Source of the DNA: Pseudomonas arsenicoxydans
Lineage (GTDB): Bacteria; Pseudomonadota; Gammaproteobacteria; Pseudomonadales; Pseudomonadaceae
DNA length: 64,000 bases
Assembly: GCF_006438915.1 (NCBI RefSeq)
Contig: NZ_RCZE01000004.1
Span: 248,001-312,000 of the forward strand
Direction: 5' to 3'
Part shown: in pieces, positions 52,040 to 61,038 of the stretch
How the letters are laid out: each line of letters opens with the position of its first letter
Position numbering within the stretch: the first letter of the stretch is position 1
Translations under genes and position numbers: made by a program
The notes under the pieces: model-generated
The model's database searches: none
What the model was told of the DNA's origin: nothing
The model's input: only the letters and a program-made list of their open reading frames with translations

Positions 52040-52163
52040 CCTGTGGCGAGGGAGCTTGCTCCCGCTGGGTGGCGCAGCCGCCCCAACATTCTGTCATCCA
52101 CATCGTGCTCACAGGCTTTACGACTGCTGCGCAGCCGAGCGGGAGCAAGCTCCCTCGCCACAG
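52040..52163. repeat. Second-class inverted palindrome after zntB
   Basis: CTGTGGCGAGGGAGCTTGCT and its inverted copy GAGCAAGCTCCCTCGCCACA flank ~80 bp that carries a further inverted pair (GGTGGCGCAGCC / GCTGCGCAGCC). The core (GGGAGCTTGCTCCC) differs from the GGGAGCGGGCTTGCTCGC family elsewhere in the window, so it is a distinct REP type. Confidence 0.8.
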
Positions 52164-52286
52164 GTTTAGTGGGGGAATTCTGATTAACGGATAAGCAAAA
52201 ACCCCAAACCCTGACCTGACGCAGTCTCTCTGTAACAATTAGCAACGACTATCACTGACACACCTCCCTCATCAGGATTGTCCGTT

Positions 52287-53906
52287 ATGGCTACTCCTTC
52301 CTACCCCGCCGATGCTCAGGCATCCGCTACCCGCAGCGCCAAACCCCAGTTCGATAAAAAGCCCGGCGTGTTCACGCTGGTGATTTTTTTCGGCGTGCTG
52401 GCCATCGGGTTGTTGTTCACTGCTTACAGCCTGATGCACGACATGAACGAACTCGGCACGGTGGTGACCACCTGGACCCCGTTCCTGCTGCTGGGCGTGG
52501 CGCTGCTGATCGCATTGGGCTTTGAATTCGTCAACGGTTTCCACGACACCGCCAACGCCGTCGCGACAGTGATCTACACCAACTCGATGCCGCCGAATTT
52601 CGCGGTGGCGTGGTCCGGGTTTTTCAACTTCCTCGGCGTGCTGCTGTCCAGCGGCGCCGTGGCGTTCGGCATCATTGCCTTGCTGCCGGTGGAGCTGATA
52701 CTGCAAGTCGGCTCGTCCGCCGGTTTCGCCATGATCTTCGCCCTGTTAATCGCGGCGATCCTGTGGAACCTCGGCACCTGGTGGCTGGGTTTACCGGCCT
52801 CGTCTTCGCACACGTTGATCGGTTCGATCATCGGCGTCGGCGTGGCTAACGCGCTGATGCACGGCCGTGACGGCACCAGCGGTGTGGATTGGGCGCAGGC
52901 GACCAAGATCGGTTACGCGTTGCTGCTCTCGCCGCTGGTCGGCTTTGGTTTCGCCGCGTTGCTGCTGCTGGCCTTGCGCGCGTTCGTCAAGAACCGCTCG
53001 CTGTACAAGGCTCCCGAAGGCAACACCCCACCACCGTGGTGGATTCGCGGCATGTTGATCGTGACCTGCACCGGCGTGTCGTTTGCCCACGGCTCCAACG
53101 ATGGCCAGAAAGGCATGGGCCTGATCATGTTGATTCTGGTCGGCACGTTGCCCATGGCTTACGCGCTGAACCGCACCATGCCGGCCGACCAGGCGTTGCA
53201 GTTTGCCGCGGTGGCGCAAGTGACCCAGCAGGCGCTGGTCAAGGCTGCGCCACAACCGGCTCCGGCCGACCCGCGCCCGATCTTGTCCGACTACGTACGC
53301 AGCAAGGAAGCCACGCCGCAACTGGTGCCGGCGCTCGCCGCCCTCACCGGCAGCATCGGCGCGCAGGTCAAGGGTTACGGTTCGCTGTCCAAAGTGCCGG
53401 CCGAGGCCGTGGGCAACGTGCGTAACGACATGTACCTGACCAGCGAAACCATTCGCCTGATGGACAAGAACAAGGTCGGCAACTTCGACGCTGATACGAG
53501 CGGCAAGCTGCAACTGTTCAAGCAGCAGATCGACAACTCGACGCGCTTCATTCCGCTGTGGGTGAAGATCGCTGTGGCGATTGCGCTCGGCCTCGGCACG
53601 ATGGTCGGCTGGAAACGCATCGTGGTGACGGTCGGCGAGAAGATCGGCAAGACTCACCTGACCTACGCACAAGGCGCCTCGGCGGAAACCGTGGCGATGC
53701 TGACGATTGGCGCGGCGGATATGTTTGGCCTGCCGGTGTCGACCACCCATGTATTGTCGTCGGGTGTGGCCGGGACCATGGTCGCCAACGGCGGCGGTTT
53801 GCAGATGAAGACCATCCGCAACCTGCTGATGGCCTGGGTGCTGACCTTGCCCGCCGCGATCCTGTTGTCGGGCAGCTTGTACTGGTTGTTCACCAAACTG
53901 TTCTAG
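52287..53906 (+). CDS. Pit-family inorganic phosphate transporter
   Basis: Protein of 539 residues from MATPSYPADAQ. Inner-membrane protein with the duplicated Pit signature: GFEFVNGFHDTANAVATVIYT in the first half and SFAHGSNDGQKGMGLIMLILVG in the second. A soluble insert (about 310-410) parts the halves. Metal-phosphate/H+ symport. Confidence 0.9.
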   Translation: MATPSYPADAQASATRSAKPQFDKKPGVFTLVIFFGVLAIGLLFTAYSLMHDMNELGTVVTTWTPFLLLGVALLIALGFEFVNGFHDTANAVATVIYTNSMPPNFAVAWSGFFNFLGVLLSSGAVAFGIIALLPVELILQVGSSAGFAMIFALLIAAILWNLGTWWLGLPASSSHTLIGSIIGVGVANALMHGRDGTSGVDWAQATKIGYALLLSPLVGFGFAALLLLALRAFVKNRSLYKAPEGNTPPPWWIRGMLIVTCTGVSFAHGSNDGQKGMGLIMLILVGTLPMAYALNRTMPADQALQFAAVAQVTQQALVKAAPQPAPADPRPILSDYVRSKEATPQLVPALAALTGSIGAQVKGYGSLSKVPAEAVGNVRNDMYLTSETIRLMDKNKVGNFDADTSGKLQLFKQQIDNSTRFIPLWVKIAVAIALGLGTMVGWKRIVVTVGEKIGKTHLTYAQGASAETVAMLTIGAADMFGLPVSTTHVLSSGVAGTMVANGGGLQMKTIRNLLMAWVLTLPAAILLSGSLYWLFTKLF

Positions 53907-53919
53907 CCTCGACACATAC

Positions 53920-54018
53920 CCCCTGTGGTAGCGGGCTTGCCCGAAGGCGGCGTGTCAGTCAACTCAACTGTTGAATGTACATCAGCCTTCGCGAGCAAGC
54001 CCGCTCCCACAGGGGGAT
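53920..54018. repeat. Inverted REP pair after the Pit gene, left half damaged
   Basis: The right half is standard (CCTTCGCGAGCAAGCCCGCT). The left half reads GTGGTAGCGGGCTTGCCCGA and has lost the bases that would complete the TCGCGA segment. Confidence 0.85.
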
Positions 54019-54089
54019 TTTTTTTGCAGGTAAAAAGCATTTCGTCGCAAATACAGGCGATTACGCATTTATTGATCCACTACCCGCCA

Positions 54090-54111
54090 GTTAGCACTTC
54101 AGTTTGCTAAC
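54090..54111. promoter_or_regulatory. Inverted repeat upstream of the oxygenase/methyltransferase pair
   Basis: GTTAGCA (54090-54096) and TGCTAAC (54105-54111) with an 8-bp spacer, ending 45 bp before the GTG at 54157. It may be an operator of a regulator not in this window, or form a short leader hairpin. Confidence 0.4.
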
Positions 54112-54156
54112 GTGTTGCCGATTCTTAAGAGACTCGATGTATTCAGGAGTGGAATC

Positions 54157-55023
54157 GTGAATCTGTATATCAATCAGCTTCAGCAAAAAGCTGACTTCAA
54201 AGAAGCCATCTACGCCGGCGACATCTTCCTGAACACTCAGCTGCGCGCGGCCAAAGAGCTGTGTGCGTTCGCTCAGGAAAGCATCACCGCCGCTTTCGAC
54301 GGCGAGACCAACCACCAGGCCCTGCACACGCTGATGCCGGTGGAAGAATTCGTGGTGTTGGTCACACGCCTCAAGGGCCAGTTCACCAACAGCCAGCGCG
54401 CCAAGGACCTGATCCTGTCGTTCATCGATGAGATCGGTGTCGACCCGCGCGAGTACATTTTCGACGTGCCGCGCATTCGCGTGGTGCCGAACTATGACTA
54501 CCTGCACGCCGGCGTCAGCTACGCCTACAAACCGCACCGCGACACGTGGTACGGCAGCGTCGACTGCCAGATCAACACCTGGATGCCGGTGCACACCATT
54601 CGCCCCGACCAGACCATGATGATCAACGCCGGTTACTTCGACGTGCCGGTGAAGAACACCTCCAGCGAATGGAGCCTCAACGACTGGATCAGCAACCAGC
54701 GGCACAAGGCCAAGGACAACCTCAAGGAGGAAGTCCGCGTGCACCCGGTGCCACTGGAGGCGATCAACACGTCCTCAGAAATGCGCATCGCCGGCAACAC
54801 CGGTGAGATGCTGATTTTCTCCGGCTCGCACCTGCACGGCACGGTCGCCAATCACACCGAACAAACCCGCTTCAGCGTGGATTTCCGCCTGATGCACCTC
54901 GATGACCTCAAGCACAAGCGTGGCGCCATCAACGTTGACAGCGCCTGCCCTGACGTCGGCGCCGGTTTCAAAGACTATTTCCACGCCCACGACTTTTCGA
55001 ATTTCCAAGGAATCCAGCAATGA
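54157..55023 (+). CDS. 2-oxoglutarate/Fe(II)-type oxygenase, unknown substrate
   Basis: Protein of 288 residues from a GTG at 54157 with AGGAG seven bases before; the ATG-less frame upstream to 54112 is not needed. The metal triad reads H127-x-D129 (YKPHRDTWYG) and H227 (SGSHLHGTV), with R238 (TRFSVDFR) at the usual 2-oxoglutarate-binding distance; this is the PhyH-like jelly-roll layout. Its stop overlaps the ATG of the methyltransferase by 4 bp, so translation is coupled. The role is unknown: sugar or small-molecule hydroxylation is likely. Confidence 0.75.
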   Translation: MNLYINQLQQKADFKEAIYAGDIFLNTQLRAAKELCAFAQESITAAFDGETNHQALHTLMPVEEFVVLVTRLKGQFTNSQRAKDLILSFIDEIGVDPREYIFDVPRIRVVPNYDYLHAGVSYAYKPHRDTWYGSVDCQINTWMPVHTIRPDQTMMINAGYFDVPVKNTSSEWSLNDWISNQRHKAKDNLKEEVRVHPVPLEAINTSSEMRIAGNTGEMLIFSGSHLHGTVANHTEQTRFSVDFRLMHLDDLKHKRGAINVDSACPDVGAGFKDYFHAHDFSNFQGIQQ

Positions 55024-55742
55024 CCAAGCGTCGCATCACGCCTGCCGAGGCCCAGTACAACGAAACCCGTGCCAACGTTCTGAAACGGGTCGATGCCGAG
55101 TACGTGGCCGACGCCCCGTTCGTGTTCGCCAACCGCATCGGCGTGACCGCTGCCCTGTCGCGCATGGAGCTGTTCAAGAAAGTCGCTGAAGTACCGGGCG
55201 CGATCATCGAGTGCGGCGTGTACAAGGGCAACTCGCTGATGCTGTACATGCACTTGTCGATGATCCTGGAACCGTACGCGATCAACCGTTCGATCGTTGG
55301 CTTCGACACCTTCGAAGGCTTCCAGAGCATCGACAAGAAAGAAGACCCGGCCGACGTTAACGAGACCATGTTCTCCGACACCGACCAGTCGCTGATCCAG
55401 GACATGATCGACGCCAACGACCTGCTGCGCCCGGTCAACCGCATCCCGCGTTGCGAGCTGGTCAAGGGCGACATCGTCAAGACTGTGCCGGAGTGGGTGA
55501 AGACCCGTCCGGACCTGGTCGTGGCCATGCTGATCCTCGACACCGACCTGTACGAATCGACCAAAGTCGCGCTGGAAACCTTCCTGCCGTACATGCCAAA
55601 AGGCGCGATCGTGGTGCTGGACGAAGTCGCTTACCGCAACTTCCCGGGCGAAACCAAGGCCCTGCGCGAAGTGCTGGACCTGAACAAGATCGAGCTGAAA
55701 CGTTTGCCGTTTGACTCCTGTGTCGGCTATTTCCATGTCTAA
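55020..55742 (+). CDS. TylF/MycF-family SAM-dependent O-methyltransferase
   Basis: Protein of 240 residues. SAM motif IIECGVYKGNS (63-72), GFDTFEGFQSID (94-105), and the metal/catalytic aspartates in LILDTDLYES (D174, D176) and VLDEV (D201), as in macrocin/mycinamicin O-methyltransferases. It methylates a hydroxyl, in known cases on a sugar. Coupled to the oxygenase upstream; no glycosyltransferase, PKS or NRPS gene is near. Confidence 0.85.
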   Translation: MTKRRITPAEAQYNETRANVLKRVDAEYVADAPFVFANRIGVTAALSRMELFKKVAEVPGAIIECGVYKGNSLMLYMHLSMILEPYAINRSIVGFDTFEGFQSIDKKEDPADVNETMFSDTDQSLIQDMIDANDLLRPVNRIPRCELVKGDIVKTVPEWVKTRPDLVVAMLILDTDLYESTKVALETFLPYMPKGAIVVLDEVAYRNFPGETKALREVLDLNKIELKRLPFDSCVGYFHV

Positions 55743-55750
55743 CGCATAAC

Positions 55751-55843
55751 CCTGTGGGAGCGGGCTTGCTCACGAATGCGGTGTGTCATTCAGCATTTTT
55801 GTCGACTGACACACCGCATTCGCGAGCAAGCCCGCTCCCACAT
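55751..55843. repeat. Inverted REP pair after the methyltransferase gene
   Basis: CTGTGGGAGCGGGCTTGCTC and the inverted partner GCGAGCAAGCCCGCTCCCAC; the spacer contains a second inverted pair (GCGGTGTGTC / GACACACCGC). Confidence 0.9.
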
Positions 55844-55862
55844 TTTTGACCGTGTTTGCCCT

Positions 55863-56759
55863 TCAGGTTGTGGACTGGATCAGTGCTGCCAGCCAGTCCA
55901 TAAACGCTCTGACCCGCAACGGCAAATGCCGTTGCCGGGCATAGAGCAGCGACACCTCCATCGACGGCGCACTGAACTGCGGTAACACCGCCACCAGATC
56001 CCCGCGCTGCATTTGCGACTGCATGCCCTTGATCGGCGCCTGAATCAGCCCGAATCCCCCCAGACACGCCAACTCATACGCATCGGTGCTGTTCACCGTA
56101 ATGCTGCCCGCCATCGGCAGTTGCCGCTGCTTGCCGTCCACTTCATACAAAAACCCATCCGAGCGCGAACCCAGTACGCCGACGTAATGGACCATCCGGT
56201 GCTGCGCCAGGTCCTCAAGCGTTTCCGGAACCCCATAGCGCTGCAAATACGCCGGGCTCGCGCAATTGACCATGGCAAAATCGCACACACGACGAGCGAC
56301 CACCGACTGATCCGGTGGCGCCCCCACCCGCAACACACAATCAAAGCCCTCCCGGAGCACATCGACGCGGCGGTCCGTGGTGCTGATTTCGAGTTCCAGA
56401 TGGGGGTGCCGCGCCATGAATTCCGGCAACTGCGGCATCACCACGCGGCGGGCCAGGAAGTTGGGCATGTCGATGCGAATCCGCCCGACCAGCGAAGCCG
56501 GATCCTGGCGGAACAGCCCCTCAATGTCGTCCATGTGCGACAGCAAATCCTTGCTGCGTTCATACAACACCACGCCGTCCTGAGTCGCCTGCACCTTGCG
56601 CGTGGTGCGTTGCAGCAACCGCGTGCCGAGCAGCTTTTCCAGGGCCTGGACGTGTTCTGAAACGGTGGACCTGGGCAACCCCAGACTCTCGCCGGCAAGG
56701 GTAAAACTCGACATTTCAGTGACACGAACGAAGGTGCGCAGCAGTTCCAGCTTGTTCAT
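55863..56759 (-). CDS. LysR-family regulator (divergent from the SDR gene)
   Basis: Protein of 298 residues. N-terminal HTH (LLRTFVRVTEMSSFTLAGESLGLPRSTVSEHVQ), then the substrate-binding domain. It belongs to the large group with KLLGTRLLQRTTRKV and SASPAYLQRYG-type motifs. It probably controls the divergent SDR gene. Confidence 0.9.
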   Translation of the reverse strand: MNKLELLRTFVRVTEMSSFTLAGESLGLPRSTVSEHVQALEKLLGTRLLQRTTRKVQATQDGVVLYERSKDLLSHMDDIEGLFRQDPASLVGRIRIDMPNFLARRVVMPQLPEFMARHPHLELEISTTDRRVDVLREGFDCVLRVGAPPDQSVVARRVCDFAMVNCASPAYLQRYGVPETLEDLAQHRMVHYVGVLGSRSDGFLYEVDGKQRQLPMAGSITVNSTDAYELACLGGFGLIQAPIKGMQSQMQRGDLVAVLPQFSAPSMEVSLLYARQRHLPLRVRAFMDWLAALIQSTT

Positions 56760-56768
56760 GGGCCGCCC

Positions 56769-56785
56769 TTTATTGTTCGAATAAA
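56769..56785. promoter_or_regulatory. Palindrome TTTATT-N5-AATAAA before the LysR gene
   Basis: Contains a T-N11-A core as expected for a LysR site, 10 bp upstream of the LysR start and 95 bp upstream of the SDR gene. Confidence 0.4.
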
Positions 56786-56879
56786 CCGAGCAGTGATTCC
56801 GATTTCAGTTTGTTTATCACTTCGGGGCGGATAAATACACTTCCTCCACACCGCAACCCACTGCTCTGGAGCACGCCCC

Positions 56880-57638
56880 ATGACCACAAAAATCGCACTG
56901 ATCACTGGCGCCAGCCGCGGCCTTGGCAAAAACGCAGCGCTGCATCTGGCCGCCCAAGGCGTCGACATCATCGGCACCTATAACAGCAAGGCCGACGAGG
57001 CCCAGGCACTGGTCGAGGAGATCGAACGCCTCGGCGCCCGGGCGGTGATGCTGCAACTCGATGTCAGCCAAAGCGAACGTTTCGAAGATTTCGCCAGCCA
57101 GGTGGCTGAGATATTACTCAGCCGTTTTGATCGCCAGCACTTCGACTTCCTGCTCAACAACGCCGGCATCGGCCTGATGGCGCACTTCGTCGACACCACC
57201 GTCGCCCAGTTCGACCTGCTGATGAACATCCATTTGAAGGGACCGTTCTTCCTGACCCAGAACCTGCTGCCGCTGATGGCCGACGGCGGGCGCATCCTCA
57301 ACGTTTCCAGCGGCCTGACCCGTTTCGCCTTGCCGGGTTATGGCGCCTACGCCGCGATGAAAGGCGCGATGGAAGTGCTGACGCGTTATCAAGCCAAAGA
57401 GCTCGGTGCTCGCGGTATCAGCGTGAATACCTTGGCGCCGGGGGCTATTGAAACTGATTTCGGCGGCGGCACCGTGCGCGACAACAGCGACGTCAACGCC
57501 TACGTCGCCAGCAACACCGCGCTGGGTCGCGTCGGCCAACCGGACGACATCGGCGCCGCGATTGCACTGCTGCTGGCGCCGGGCGGTCAGTGGATCAATG
57601 GCCAGCGCGTTGAAGCGTCGGGCGGGATGTTTTTGTAA
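56880..57638 (+). CDS. Short-chain dehydrogenase/reductase (SDR)
   Basis: Protein of 252 residues, classical SDR: TGASRGLGKN cofactor loop, NNAGIG, catalytic Ser and the YAAMK motif (LPGYGAYAAMKGAMEVL), and a C-terminal WINGQRVEASGGMFL. NADP preference is likely from the Arg after TGAS. Substrate unknown. Confidence 0.9.
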   Translation: MTTKIALITGASRGLGKNAALHLAAQGVDIIGTYNSKADEAQALVEEIERLGARAVMLQLDVSQSERFEDFASQVAEILLSRFDRQHFDFLLNNAGIGLMAHFVDTTVAQFDLLMNIHLKGPFFLTQNLLPLMADGGRILNVSSGLTRFALPGYGAYAAMKGAMEVLTRYQAKELGARGISVNTLAPGAIETDFGGGTVRDNSDVNAYVASNTALGRVGQPDDIGAAIALLLAPGGQWINGQRVEASGGMFL

Positions 57639-57651
57639 TACAGGGGAATGA

Positions 57652-57682
57652 AAAAACGGGCTGATCATCAGCCCGTTTTTTT
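57652..57682. terminator. Bidirectional terminator between the SDR and NmrA-like genes
   Basis: Thirteen-bp arms AAAAACGGGCTGA / TCAGCCCGTTTTT with a TCA loop and T-runs on both strands. The minus-strand T-run begins within the stop codon of the NmrA-like gene. Confidence 0.9.
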
Positions 57683-58535
57683 AGTGCCGGGCAACAAGTC
57701 CCTGCAACACCGTCAGCAGTTCCACCCGGCCCTTGCGCGACTCGCCTTCGAACTCGATCCAGCCTTCGTTGAAGCCATCAATCATCTGCATTCGTGGCAG
57801 CGGATGGCGCATGCCCTGATGCTCGAACAACGCCTGCCAGGTCTCGCGCGGTACGCTTTGCATGCGCACGGGTTCGCCCAAAAGTTCGCTGAAACCGGCA
57901 CCCAGTTGCAACGGCGTGATGCGTTGCGGGCCTTCCAGCTCGACGATTCGTTTGCTTTGCCACGACTCCTGCAGCAGCTCGGCGGCCACCCGCCCGACGT
58001 CGGCGGTGGCGATCATCGGCACCGGTTTATCCAGCGGTTGCAGGAAACTTGGAATCATCCCCGAGCCCATTGCGTGTTCGACGTCCCACTGAGTGTTCTC
58101 CATGAACCACGCCGGGCGCAAGAACGTGACGGGCAGTTCCAGCGCGGTTAACGCCTGCTCCAGCAGTTGTAACTGATTGAGCAGGTTCGGCTGAGTGGCC
58201 TGGGCGCCGATGGTCGACAGGCACACCACATGACCGGGGCGTGCGGCGGCCAATGCCCGACGTATGTTGTCCGTCACTTGGCGGGCTTCCGGGAAACCGG
58301 GGGACGGATCAAAGTTCGACGGCATCATCACAAACACACCGTCCACGCCGGTAAAGGCCTGGGCCATGGCCTGCCAATCATCGACATCGGCCAACGCCAG
58401 TTCACAACCACGCTGCGCCCACACCGCGCCTTTGTCGGCGCTGCGCACCACGGCGCGTACTGCATGGCCGGCGGCCAACAAGGTTTGGGCGACTTCGCCA
58501 CCCACCTGCCCGGTAATGCCCATCACTGCGTACAT
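57681..58535 (-). CDS. NmrA-like NAD(P)-binding protein
   Basis: Protein of 284 residues from MYAVMGITGQVGGEVAQTL (the open frame upstream to 58649 runs into the divergent LysR gene). Rossmann GxxGxxG at 7-13; atypical SDR (NmrA/HSCARG type) lacking a clear YxxxK. Such proteins sense redox cofactors or reduce quinones. Divergent from the LysR gene at 58649, its likely regulator. Confidence 0.87.
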   Translation of the reverse strand: MYAVMGITGQVGGEVAQTLLAAGHAVRAVVRSADKGAVWAQRGCELALADVDDWQAMAQAFTGVDGVFVMMPSNFDPSPGFPEARQVTDNIRRALAAARPGHVVCLSTIGAQATQPNLLNQLQLLEQALTALELPVTFLRPAWFMENTQWDVEHAMGSGMIPSFLQPLDKPVPMIATADVGRVAAELLQESWQSKRIVELEGPQRITPLQLGAGFSELLGEPVRMQSVPRETWQALFEHQGMRHPLPRMQMIDGFNEGWIEFEGESRKGRVELLTVLQGLVARH

Positions 58536-58648
58536 GAACTGCTCTCCTGCCCGAAAACGACGACTGTCGCGATGGGGAGAATTTTCCGCGCAATAGCGAG
58601 ATTCTCCGATAGCATCAATGTCATTGCATACATGATCAGGAATCATCA

Positions 58649-59560
58649 ATGAGCTTCGATGCCAGTCTTGCCAGCGGCATGGGCGTATTCAGCGCGGTGG
58701 TCGATGGCGGCAGTTTCGTGCGCGCCGCCGAAGCGCTGGAGCTGACGCCATCGGGCGTGAGCCGCGCCATCGCCCGGCTGGAAAAACGCTTGGGCATTCG
58801 CCTGTTCGATCGCACCACCCGTACCGTCACCCTGACCGATGAGGGCCGGCGCTTCTACGGCGAAATCGCGCCGCTGCTGGCCAGTCTCGAAGAAGCGGCC
58901 AACTCGGCGTCCAGCAGCGCCACCCAGGTCCGGGGACGCCTGCGAGTCAACATGGACCCGTACTTTTCCCGTTTGATTCTGGGCCCGGCGCTCGGCCAGT
59001 TCATGCAGCGCTATCCCGAGTTGTACCTGGAGCTGCAAACTCGCGATCAATTGGGTGACATGGTGGCCGACGGCTTTGATCTGGCCGTGCGCTTCGGGCA
59101 TCCGGCCTCCTCCTCATTGGTGGCGCGCCAATTGTTGGAGGTGCGGGTGCTGACCGTCGCCTCACCGGCCTATCTGAAAAAGCATGGGCGGCCGTTGACG
59201 CCATTGGACATGGAGGACGAGCGGCACGTGTGCATGCAGTTTCGCGATCCGCAAACCGCTCGCCCGTTCGGCTGGGAATTCCATCGACCGGGACGGCCGG
59301 TGTTGCAGGTACAGCCGCATTGCCGATTGCTGGTGAATGATGTCGGCACGCTGCACAGCGTTTGTGAAAGTGGCGAGGCCATCGCCCAGGTGCTGGACCT
59401 GGGGATGGCGCCGGCCTTGAAAGCGGGCCGTCTGGTCGAGTTGTTTCCCGACTGGCCCGATGAACGTTTCCCGCTGTATGCCTTGTACCCTTCACGGCAC
59501 TTGCCGGCGGCCAAAGTGCGGGCATTTCTCGAGTTTGTCAGTGAGCTTTGCGCACAGTAG
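58649..59560 (+). CDS. LysR-family regulator (divergent from the NmrA-like gene)
   Basis: Protein of 303 residues. HTH VVDGGSFVRAAEALELTPSGVSRAIARLE; LFDRTTRTVTLTDEG; then DMVADGFDLAVRFG. The last 23 bp overlap the 3' end of the convergent PACE gene. Confidence 0.92.
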   Translation: MSFDASLASGMGVFSAVVDGGSFVRAAEALELTPSGVSRAIARLEKRLGIRLFDRTTRTVTLTDEGRRFYGEIAPLLASLEEAANSASSSATQVRGRLRVNMDPYFSRLILGPALGQFMQRYPELYLELQTRDQLGDMVADGFDLAVRFGHPASSSLVARQLLEVRVLTVASPAYLKKHGRPLTPLDMEDERHVCMQFRDPQTARPFGWEFHRPGRPVLQVQPHCRLLVNDVGTLHSVCESGEAIAQVLDLGMAPALKAGRLVELFPDWPDERFPLYALYPSRHLPAAKVRAFLEFVSELCAQ

Positions 59561-59984
59561 CCCGGCCGATCAGCATCCGCTCCCGCACCACGTCATACAC
59601 CCAGTGGTAAATGTAGGTATAGGGCAGGAAGAACAGCAGCACACCGATGTCGAGCAGGAACGCTTCCCACAGGCCGATGTTCAGCCACCAGGCAATCAGC
59701 GGCACACCGACCGCGACCAGACCGCCTTCAAACAGCAGCGCATGAACCACCCGGACCCAGGCGGTGTGAGCCATCTGGTAGCGCTTGAGCACGCGGTCGA
59801 ACAGGCCGTTGAAGACCACGTTCCAGGCCAGGGCCAGGGCCGCGATGGCCATGGTCACGACGCCCATGTCGAGCATCGGTTTGTCCATGATCCAGGCCAG
59901 CAACGGGGTACAGATCAGGATGGCCAGCAGTTCGAAACCAACGGCCTGGAAAATACGTTCAGTGATGGATTTGTTGGCGCTCAT
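59538..59984 (-). CDS. PACE-family efflux protein
   Basis: Protein of 148 residues from MSANKSITERIFQAVGFE. Two tandem bacterial-transmembrane-pair domains (four helices): RIFQAVGFELLAILICTPLLA and RVVHALLFEGGLVAVGVPLIAWW, with the conserved Glu in each (GFE, FEGG). AceI-type proteins export chlorhexidine, acriflavine or short diamines by proton exchange. It is divergent from the LysR gene at 60075. Confidence 0.9.
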   Translation of the reverse strand: MSANKSITERIFQAVGFELLAILICTPLLAWIMDKPMLDMGVVTMAIAALALAWNVVFNGLFDRVLKRYQMAHTAWVRVVHALLFEGGLVAVGVPLIAWWLNIGLWEAFLLDIGVLLFFLPYTYIYHWVYDVVRERMLIGRATVRKAH

Positions 59985-60074
59985 GGCCAGACTCCTCTGA
60001 GTGACTGTGGTTGCCATGTTCCTGCATCACACCGATACTTCATAACCAATAACCATCGATCAAGGCGATAGTTC

Positions 60075-60929
60075 ATGGCTTCTCACGAAGTGTTGCTGGC
60101 GTTTGTCCAGGCAGCGACCCAAGGCTCTTTTTCCGCAGCGGCGCGCAAACTGGGGCGCAGCCAGTCGACCATCAGCGCGGCGGTGGCCAGTCTGGAAATC
60201 GATTTGAACCTGGTGCTGTTCGATCGCAGCAGTCGCAAACCCAGCCTGACCCCGGCCGGGCACGTGATGCTGCAACGGGCCGAGGAGATACTGGCCGCTA
60301 CCAGTCGCCTGGAAATGACCGCCAGTCAGTTGTCACAAGGCGTTGAGCCGAAACTGACCGTGGCGATTTCCGACACCTATCAATCCGACCGCTTCGAAGC
60401 GGCGCTGAGTGCGTTCGAGCAGCGTTATCCAGATCTGGAGTTTGAGTGCCTGATTGCCGAATGCGATGACTTGATTGCGCTGGTGCAACGGGGTCGGGCG
60501 CAGGTGGCGTTTGCCGAAATGCAGGACAGCTATCCACCGGATCTGGTGAGTTCGACAGTTGAGGAACGCACGGAAATTGCGCTGTTCGTCTCCCCGATGC
60601 ATCCGTTGGCGGCGCTCGATCATATCGATCAGGACGTTCTGCGACAGCACCGGGAATTGCGTTTGGCGACCATCGTCAATCCGTATGAAAGCCGGGCGAA
60701 GGGGCGCGTGTGGTCGGCGCCGAGTTATCTGATGCTGCTGGAAATGGCCCAAGGCGGATTTGGCTGGGCGCCGTTGCCGCGGTGGTTGGTGGAGCGGTTT
60801 GGTCCGGGTTCGTTGCAGGAACTCAACGTGCGCGGTTGGCCGAAACCGGTGTTTGTCGATGCGCTGTGGTCGCGCCAGCATCCGCCGGGGCCGGCGGGGA
60901 GCTGGTTGTTAAGCAAGATGCTGGAATAG
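60075..60929 (+). CDS. LysR-family regulator (divergent from the PACE gene)
   Basis: Protein of 284 residues. HTH FVQAATQGSFSAAARKLGRSQSTISAAVASLE, LFDRSSRKPSLTPAG. Its divergent position 90 bp from the PACE start fits the usual LysR/PACE pairing, so it is a likely activator of the pump gene. Confidence 0.92.
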   Translation: MASHEVLLAFVQAATQGSFSAAARKLGRSQSTISAAVASLEIDLNLVLFDRSSRKPSLTPAGHVMLQRAEEILAATSRLEMTASQLSQGVEPKLTVAISDTYQSDRFEAALSAFEQRYPDLEFECLIAECDDLIALVQRGRAQVAFAEMQDSYPPDLVSSTVEERTEIALFVSPMHPLAALDHIDQDVLRQHRELRLATIVNPYESRAKGRVWSAPSYLMLLEMAQGGFGWAPLPRWLVERFGPGSLQELNVRGWPKPVFVDALWSRQHPPGPAGSWLLSKMLE

Positions 60930-60934
60930 CGGCG

Positions 60935-61026
60935 CCCCCTTCGCGAGCAAGCCCGCTCCCACATTAGATCGAGTTGCACAGACAGATGCGGTCAAGTGTG
61001 GGAGCGGGCTTGCTCGCGAAGGGGCC
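60935..61026. repeat. Inverted REP pair between LysR and the sigma-factor gene
   Basis: CTTCGCGAGCAAGCCCGCTC and the inverted partner GTGGGAGCGGGCTTGCTCGC, in a convergent gap. Confidence 0.9.
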
Positions 61027-61038
61027 GGCAAGATCACA

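Noticed and set aside
50901..52238. 445-codon frame opposite zntB
   Set aside because: The plus-strand frame has the full ZntB/CorA build with GMN motif; the other is low-complexity Arg/Gln-rich and runs through a REP element.
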